Positions 58,909 to 64,000 of a DNA stretch of 64,000 nt are shown here, piece after piece. Under the pieces are notes generated by a model. It searched no databases and was not told the DNA's origin. It worked only from the letters and a program-made list of their open reading frames with translations. Within the stretch, counting starts at the first letter, position 1. Each line of letters begins with the position of its first letter. Location: contig JACAEX010000048.1 of the NCBI GenBank assembly GCA_013388635.1, positions 26,999 through 90,998 on the forward strand, in the 5' to 3' direction. The translations under genes and the position numbers were made by a program. The stretch is from Syntrophaceae bacterium. GTDB lineage: Bacteria; Desulfobacterota; BSN033; UBA1163.

Positions 58909-60035
58909 CCATTCCCCGTCGATTTTTCGCGCAAGGCCAGGGTGGGTTGGCTTTCGATCTGCTCCAGCCTGAAGGTAAACTTCTCCAGATGGGCTCTCGC
59001 TTCTTCAAAGCGGTTTCTGGCGTCCGCAATATGTTTTCCGACCAGCCGAAAGTCCTCCTGAAATTCCCTCAGATCCTTTCCCAAAACCGCAAGCATGGTC
59101 TGGATCTCCCTCGCATGCTCTTCGATTTTCAAACCCTTCAAGCCCAGAACGATCACCTGGAGATAGGCATAGAAAGAGTTCGGGGAGACCGGGATGACCC
59201 TTCTGCTCAGTGCATAATTCAAAACTCCTTTCTCTTCTCCGAAGGACTCATCCTTTGTAATCGTCTCATAATAGACGTTTTCAGCGGGGATGTAGAGGAG
59301 GGCGAAATCATAAGTTCCCTCCTGCGGCAAAATATATTTACTCGCAATATCATCAATATGTTTTCGCACATCCCTGTAAAAGGCCTTCTGGTATGTCTTC
59401 TTCTCCTCGTCTGTTTTGGATTCGATGATCCGCCTGAAATTATCCAGGGGGAACTTGGAATCGATCGGGACGATCTTTTCCCCCAATCTCACCGCGGCAT
59501 CGACCCTCTCCCCACTGGAGAATTGATACTGAAGGGTGAAGAACTCGGAAGGAAGGATCTGAGACAATAGCTCACCTAAAAATTGCTCGCCCAGCCCTCC
59601 CCTCAGTTTGGGGGGCCGGAGGATCTCCTGCAGGGTCGCAATATTCTTCCCGACTTCATAGATCTGCTCACTGGCCCTGGAGAGCCTTCCGATGTTCTCT
59701 TTTACCTCTCCGATCACTTTCGCCGCACTGTCGAGCCGCTGCCCGATCTGCCCGCTTGAGTTCTGAAGCTGTTGGTTCACCAGTTGAAGCTGTTGATTCA
59801 CCTGCTCATTGATCAGCCTCAACTGTTCGGTCAGGAGGGAAATGTTCTTATTCAAACCGTCGCTCATCTGCCCTCTCAACTGTTCCATCTGCTGCTGCAT
59901 CAAAGCCCACATCGCCTGGCCGGACCGATCCCGCCTAACCTCTTCGAGGACCTCCTTCCACCTCTGTTGAATGAAGAAGAAAAGGGCAAGGCCGACCGCC
60001 ACGATCAACCCCATCAGCCAATAAATCGTTTCCAC
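58905..60035 (-). CDS. rmuC: DNA recombination protein RmuC homologue
   Basis: A 376-residue protein with an N-terminal TM (about 5-22), a long Gln/Leu-rich coiled coil (about 40-140) and the RmuC core: PPKLRGGLGEQFLGELL, RVDAAVRLGEKIVPIDSKFP, FALLYIPAENVYYETI and VIPVSPNSFYAYLQVI. RmuC limits recombination at repeats; its core has a restriction-endonuclease-like fold. The start codon is GTG 60035 after GGGGGTAGGA. The gene is followed by an overlapping HD hydrolase gene. Confidence 0.92.
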   Translation of the reverse strand: METIYWLMGLIVAVGLALFFFIQQRWKEVLEEVRRDRSGQAMWALMQQQMEQLRGQMSDGLNKNISLLTEQLRLINEQVNQQLQLVNQQLQNSSGQIGQRLDSAAKVIGEVKENIGRLSRASEQIYEVGKNIATLQEILRPPKLRGGLGEQFLGELLSQILPSEFFTLQYQFSSGERVDAAVRLGEKIVPIDSKFPLDNFRRIIESKTDEEKKTYQKAFYRDVRKHIDDIASKYILPQEGTYDFALLYIPAENVYYETITKDESFGEEKGVLNYALSRRVIPVSPNSFYAYLQVIVLGLKGLKIEEHAREIQTMLAVLGKDLREFQEDFRLVGKHIADARNRFEEARAHLEKFTFRLEQIESQPTLALREKSTGNG

Positions 60036-60063
60036 TCCTACCCCCTCATCAGTAATCTCGTCC

Positions 60064-61362
60064 TCAAGGGTGTTGAACGATCAGGTGTCCCTCTATCCTT
60101 CTTTCGATGAGGTTGACCACTGAGACCGTCCACAGGCCCTCTTTACCGATCTCTCCGGAATGGATCGGAACTTCGACCTTAAGCGGGCTCTCTTCTGAAA
60201 GGGCGACAAAAGCCCTCCGATCTTCTGGCCCTCTGAAGGAGATCAGAAGCGAAACTCCGGTCCCCTGCCATCTTGCCTCTGCCTTTATCCTCTCCGTTTC
60301 CCCTTCTTCTTTTTTATGTCCAGGGCTGAAGACGGAAAAAGAAAATTCCTCACTCGCCTGGGGGGGCACCTGAAACGGGAAGATGATGAATGTCCTTTGA
60401 AGGCTGTTGTTCTCAAGCCGGACGTCACTCGAAGCCACCTTCGGTAAGACTGAAACCCTTACCCTGGCAATCCCACTAATCCTCACTCGATAAGGCGGAT
60501 CGATCGTGTACCGATTCCCCGAGTGGGCCTTCAACACCTCTGAGGTAAAATGTTCGAATTCTGAAACCTTGATGCCATTGACAAGAATCTGAACTCGAAA
60601 GGTGACCCCGCTCGGCAGCTCGATTTCCCCCACATTTGAAAGGATGATAGCGAGATCCAGGTCCTCTGTCAAATCGAGGTCCTGGACCACGATATCCGGA
60701 CCCTCCGGAGCACCCTCTAATATCCGCCTTAAATAATTATTCTCCTCATTCTGCTCCTTCATCTCCTCTCCTGTCACCACACGGGCCTCCACCTCATGCC
60801 GGCCACGGAAGCTTAGAGGTGTGACGAACCGGATGCTCTCTTTAGGTTGGAGCAAAGATTGATCAGAGATGCCCGAGAGGGGGTAACTCCCTTTGATCTG
60901 GCCATCCACAAAGATCTTCAGAATCCAACTTTCCAAAGGAAGTGGCCCATCTCCAACATTGGCAAGTGTGACCGTCAACCTCTTTTTAGGATCGAAGGAA
61001 AGATCGGTAACCGTCAGATCAGGACGGGGCACAGCCTTCTCAGGAGTTAACGGAGCAGCGGCTGGAATTGAGGCCGGGATATCCGTGACTTCACTCTTTT
61101 GAACTTCTGTAGGAGAATCCCTTGTCACCGGCTCCTTCGATTCCCTTTCCACAGCAATCCCCTCATCCTTTCTCTCTTCCACCACCGGGATAATCACGGC
61201 CTCTTCAGTTGGTACGATCTCCTCTTCGTTCAAGACAGCGATCTCAGAGAGACTGGCAGGTTCGGATGGAGCTGGAGGAGGAAGGAAGGGAGGTCTCGCT
61301 CCGGTCGAGCAAGCAAGAAAGAACACAGCACAGGCGAGCAGAAAGATCGCCCCTTTTGACAT
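60064..61362 (-). CDS. Lipoprotein with two CARDB-like domains
   Basis: A 432-residue lipoprotein: signal plus lipobox FFLAC, so Cys18 would be lipidated. A Pro/Glu-rich linker (about 25-110) is followed by two CARDB-type beta-sandwich domains (about 112-215 and 222-335), each starting [10 protein letters not shown] or [10 protein letters not shown] and containing [12 protein letters not shown] or [14 protein letters not shown]-terminal beta domain follows. It is probably a surface or periplasmic adhesion or scaffold protein. It lies 28 bases before rmuC. Confidence 0.8.
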   Translation of the reverse strand: MSKGAIFLLACAVFFLACSTGARPPFLPPPAPSEPASLSEIAVLNEEEIVPTEEAVIIPVVEERKDEGIAVERESKEPVTRDSPTEVQKSEVTDIPASIPAAAPLTPEKAVPRPDLTVTDLSFDPKKRLTVTLANVGDGPLPLESWILKIFVDGQIKGSYPLSGISDQSLLQPKESIRFVTPLSFRGRHEVEARVVTGEEMKEQNEENNYLRRILEGAPEGPDIVVQDLDLTEDLDLAIILSNVGEIELPSGVTFRVQILVNGIKVSEFEHFTSEVLKAHSGNRYTIDPPYRVRISGIARVRVSVLPKVASSDVRLENNSLQRTFIIFPFQVPPQASEEFSFSVFSPGHKKEEGETERIKAEARWQGTGVSLLISFRGPEDRRAFVALSEESPLKVEVPIHSGEIGKEGLWTVSVVNLIERRIEGHLIVQHP

Positions 61363-61508
61363 GAAGGAAATCTCGACCTCCTCAAAACTTAAGTTACCGC
61401 ATCAGTCAATGAAATGCAATAGAAATAAAATCGGTTCCGTGTTCAGGGTTTGGAGTGAAGACTCCACCAGAAAAACTCCGAACTCGTTACCCCGAACTAT
61501 ACCAGACC

Positions 61509-61537
61509 TTGACACCTACTGTTTAAAATTGTATTTA
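61509..61537 (+). promoter_or_regulatory. Sigma-70-type promoter of the aldolase gene
   Basis: A perfect TTGACA and TATTTA are separated by 17 bases; the start codon lies 25 bases downstream of the -10 box, with AAAGGA between. Confidence 0.65.
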
Positions 61538-61561
61538 TCACTCGATCTGAAAGGACGGAAG

Positions 61562-62614
61562 ATGACGGAACGGTTGATCGATCTGAGAAGCGACACAGTG
61601 ACCAAGCCCACTCCTATGATGAGAAAGGCAATGGCAGAGGCAGAGGTGGGCGATGATGTCTTTGGTGAAGACCCGACTGTCAATGCCCTCCAGGAAAAGG
61701 TGGCCAGACTTCTTGGAAAAGAGAGCGCGATCTTTGTCCCATCTGGGACCATGGCCAACCAGCTGGCCATCAAGTCGCACACCCAACCTGGCGATGAGGT
61801 GATCATTGAAGGAACCTCGCACCCGTATAATTTTGAGGGTGGCGCAGGCGCCGCCCTCTCCGGCGTCCAGTTCTATTGTCTCAAGGGCACGCGCGGCATT
61901 CTCGATGCCTCTCAGATCGACGAGGCGATCCGATCCGATGACCACCACTTCCCTGTGACAAGACTGATCTGTCTCGAAAACACCCATAACCGCGGTGGAG
62001 GTTCTATCTATCCCATAGAAAAATTGATGGAGATTTACCGATTGGCCAAATCAAAGGGACTTCTCGTCCATCTTGACGGCGCCAGGCTTTGGAACGCCTC
62101 GATCGCCACGGGCATCCGACCTGATGAATATGCTCAATGGGCGGACTCTGTCTCGGTCTGCCTCTCAAAAGGACTGGGCGCACCCATCGGTTCGCTGGTC
62201 GCAGGATCCAAGGCATTCATCGATCGAGTCCACCGTTTCAGAAAGATGTTCGGAGGCGGGATGCGACAGGCGGGGATCATTGCCGCAGCAGGAATTTATG
62301 CACTCGATCACCATATGGAACGTCTCCAGGAAGACCACCGGAATGCCAGACGCCTGGCCCTGGCTCTGAAGGAGTTGAAAGGGATCTCCATCAACCCGGA
62401 GCACGTGGAGACCAATATCGTCATCTTCGACATCTCAAAGACCGGCATGACCGCTCACGAGATCGCAGCAAGAATGAGAAAGAGCGGGGTTCTCATCCAC
62501 CCGATCAGCCAAACCCAAATCCGTTTGGTCACCCATCTGGATGTGTCCAGTCAGGATATTGAGGTGGCGATAGGAGTGTTTGAAAAGGTGCTAAGTGGAG
62601 TAGAAACACGTTGA
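61562..62614 (+). CDS. Low-specificity threonine aldolase / GntG-type PLP aldolase
   Basis: A 350-residue fold-type I PLP enzyme. [20 protein letters not shown] at the N-terminus is characteristic, followed by [15 protein letters not shown] and [12 protein letters not shown]. The PLP lysine is in [14 protein letters not shown], and [12 protein letters not shown] contains the PLP-binding Asp. It probably cleaves L-threonine or L-allo-threonine to glycine and acetaldehyde, the latter a possible AOR substrate (inference). ATG 61562 follows AAAGGACGG; the open frame upstream is non-coding. Confidence 0.92.
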   Translation: MTERLIDLRSDTVTKPTPMMRKAMAEAEVGDDVFGEDPTVNALQEKVARLLGKESAIFVPSGTMANQLAIKSHTQPGDEVIIEGTSHPYNFEGGAGAALSGVQFYCLKGTRGILDASQIDEAIRSDDHHFPVTRLICLENTHNRGGGSIYPIEKLMEIYRLAKSKGLLVHLDGARLWNASIATGIRPDEYAQWADSVSVCLSKGLGAPIGSLVAGSKAFIDRVHRFRKMFGGGMRQAGIIAAAGIYALDHHMERLQEDHRNARRLALALKELKGISINPEHVETNIVIFDISKTGMTAHEIAARMRKSGVLIHPISQTQIRLVTHLDVSSQDIEVAIGVFEKVLSGVETR

Positions 62615-62632
62615 ACGCAGTGATCATATTCA

Positions 62633-62770
62633 AATTCCAAGCATCCATGACCAAATAATGATCAAATTCTCAATGACCAAACCTCCCTATTCACCTGGGT
62701 TATCTCGATATTGGTGATTTGGAGATTATTTAGAATTTGGGATCTGGTGATTGGGATTTCGTTTAATTCA
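62633..62770. repeat. A+T-rich degenerate intergenic repeats
   Basis: Near-copies of AAATTCTCAATGACCAAAC occur on the left. GGTGATTTGGAGATT and GGTGATTGGGATTTC occur on the right, which read on the other strand as CCAATCACC-type words. The region has an imperfect inverted arrangement and no gene. Confidence 0.5.
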
Positions 62771-62832
62771 TCGCAGCCAGTGTAGCCTGAAAGAGGATAG
62801 TCGAATCTCAGCCGTTCTGTCAGGAGGAAGTC

Positions 62833-63372
62833 ATGTCTTGGAAATTGGCGGTCGTTCCTGAACGATGCTCCGGATGCAAGCTGTGCGAGCTGGTATGCTC
62901 CATCCATCGCTTCGGAGTAAACAATCCAAAGAAGAGCGCCATTCGGGTGATGGTCGTCTACCCCCATCCGATCATCAGGATGCCCATTGTTTGCCGACAG
63001 TGCAAGGTGGCCAAATGCATGGAGAACTGTCCGACCGGAGCGATTGTGACAAAGGATGGGATCTACGACATCGATGGAGAAAAATGTATCTCCTGCCAGC
63101 AGTGCGTCATCTCTTGTCCCTTCGGCGCCATCTTCCTCCACGAGGAGGTGGAGACGCCCTTCAAGTGCAATCTCTGTAACGGAAATCCTCGTTGTGTTGA
63201 GGCGTGCCCGAAGGGCGCTCTCCTCTTTTTGCCTGAACATGTCCTGGGTCAGGCCCAGAGGATGGCCAGTGTCTTAAAATATGTCCACATGAAGGAAGTG
63301 GAGTATGTGGAGAAGGGAGAAAGGAAGGTTTTGAGATATGCCGACAGCGAAAAGGGAAAAGGGGAAGATTAA
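62833..63372 (+). CDS. Four-cluster ferredoxin-type electron-transfer protein
   Basis: A 179-residue polyferredoxin of the HycB/DmsB type with four cysteine groups: CSGCKLCELVC (about 14-24), CRQCKVAKCMENCP (about 54-67), CISCQQCVISCP (about 85-96) and CNLCNGNPRCVEACP (about 112-126), enough for four [4Fe-4S] clusters. GGAGG precedes ATG 62833. The next gene, overlapping by 35 bases, is an AOR, so this is probably its electron-transfer subunit or partner. Confidence 0.92.
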   Translation: MSWKLAVVPERCSGCKLCELVCSIHRFGVNNPKKSAIRVMVVYPHPIIRMPIVCRQCKVAKCMENCPTGAIVTKDGIYDIDGEKCISCQQCVISCPFGAIFLHEEVETPFKCNLCNGNPRCVEACPKGALLFLPEHVLGQAQRMASVLKYVHMKEVEYVEKGERKVLRYADSEKGKGED

Positions 63373-64000
63373 GGCCGGCTATTTCTGGAATATCCTCTGG
63401 GTTGATCTCGATCGAGGAGAGGCCAAGACGCTCGAATTCGATGAGGCCTTTGCCCTCAAATATATCGGAGGAAGGGGGTTCGGGGCCAAACTTCTTTGGG
63501 ATCATCTCCAGAGGGAAAATGTTGATCCCCTCGGTCCAGAAAATCTCCTGGTCATCTCCCCAGGCCCCTTGGCTGGCCTCTTCCTTCCTGCCTCTGGAAA
63601 GACATCTTTTGTCTCTATCTCTCCAGAGACCGGGATCTATGGCGATTCGAGCATGGGCGGCTCCTTCGGTGTGGAACTCCGCCAGGCTGGCATTGACGCA
63701 CTGGCCATCTCCGGAAAGGCCAAGACCCTCTCCTATCTCTGGATCGATAACGGAGAGGTGAAGATCACTCCCAGCGAGAAACTGAAAGGCAAAGGGAGCC
63801 TGGAAAGCGAAGGGATGATTAAGGAGGACCTCAGGGATGACCATGTCAAAATGATCACCATAGGAGTAGCGGGTGAGAATCGGGTCCGGTTTGCCTGTGT
63901 CAATTCCGACTGGGGGAGAAACGCTGGAAGAACTGGCATCGGCGCTGTGATGGGGTCAAAGAATTTGAAGGCCATCGTTGTCCGAGGATCCAAAGACCTT
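63338..64000 (+). CDS. Second aldehyde:ferredoxin oxidoreductase, truncated by window end
   Basis: The frame from ATG 63338 stays open to the window end (221 codons). WNILWVDLDRGEAKTLEFDE, YIGGRGFGAKLLWDHL and GDSSMGGSFGVELRQAGIDA match AOR domain 1, and GRTGIGAVMGSKNLKAIVVRG is the pterin-binding signature. The Fe-S cysteines lie beyond the window. The start overlaps the ferredoxin gene by 35 bases, implying coupled expression. It is clearly diverged from the AOR at 26-1906. Confidence 0.92.
   Translation, partial: MPTAKREKGKIKAGYFWNILWVDLDRGEAKTLEFDEAFALKYIGGRGFGAKLLWDHLQRENVDPLGPENLLVISPGPLAGLFLPASGKTSFVSISPETGIYGDSSMGGSFGVELRQAGIDALAISGKAKTLSYLWIDNGEVKITPSEKLKGKGSLESEGMIKEDLRDDHVKMITIGVAGENRVRFACVNSDWGRNAGRTGIGAVMGSKNLKAIVVRGSKDL

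Noticed and set aside
61361-61561. 66-residue N-terminal extension of the threonine aldolase
   Set aside because: The region contains the promoter and is non-conserved; ATG 61562 has a ribosome site and gives the family N-terminus.

Overview
The window looks like chromosomal DNA of an anaerobic bacterium with moderate G+C, most plausibly a Desulfobacterota (deltaproteobacterial) relative. The signs are tungsten aldehyde oxidoreductases at both ends, an indolepyruvate:ferredoxin oxidoreductase, polyferredoxin, SelB with a selenocysteine-decoding gene, AddAB/OGG-type repair genes, sigma-54 promoters next to PilZ/prepilin/HD-GYP genes, and many short intergenic repeats. No rRNA, tRNA, transposase or prophage gene was seen. 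The taxonomic guess is inference.

Layout. 0-7.4 kb (+): an AOR with its own terminator, then Fe-alcohol dehydrogenase, VOC protein, acyl-CoA/ACP ligase, ACP-like carrier, ThiF/MoeB-like E1 and nitroreductase, which look like an uncharacterised carrier-protein pathway. 7.4-12.3 kb: a Smr protein with a tiny zinc-binding partner (-), then two sigma-54 promoters driving PilZ and prepilin/HD-GYP/lipoprotein genes (+). 12.4-23.8 kb: housekeeping and accessory genes (HisF, SerB, gamma-glutamyltransferase, an amidase with a GatC-like N-terminus, a HepT/MntA toxin-antitoxin pair, a membrane protein, a TIM-barrel protein, PrsW and an ABC-2 exporter). 23.8-28.3 kb (-): an A+T-rich trio of exported coiled-coil/TPR-PDZ proteins. 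28.7-31.5 kb: uvrA. 31.5-31.8 kb (-): a glutaredoxin whose CPYC motif begins with in-frame TGA, read here as selenocysteine. 31.9-41.3 kb (-): a tightly overlapping M16 peptidase, OGG, AddA, AddB operon.

41.4-51.6 kb is the most unusual region. A minus-strand operon encodes a Cas10-like protein with two palm-like regions and a GGDE motif but no HD nuclease domain, four RAMP (Cas7/Cas5-type) proteins, one of them a tandem fusion, and an S-4TM-type membrane protein as the last gene. A Cas6 gene lies upstream. No cas1/cas2, CARF/SAVED protein or separate Cas11 gene is visible. Immediately downstream is a two-repeat, one-spacer degenerate CRISPR array with further repeat relics. Two four-helix-bundle genes bracket the operon, each flanked by direct repeats. 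The reading proposed here is a compact type III-like RNA-targeting complex that may signal directly to a membrane pore.

52-64 kb: IorAB, a TPR membrane protein, SelB (which supports selenocysteine decoding), HU, an HD hydrolase, RmuC and a CARDB lipoprotein (all -), then a threonine-aldolase-type enzyme, a four-cluster ferredoxin and the start of a second AOR (+) that runs off the window.
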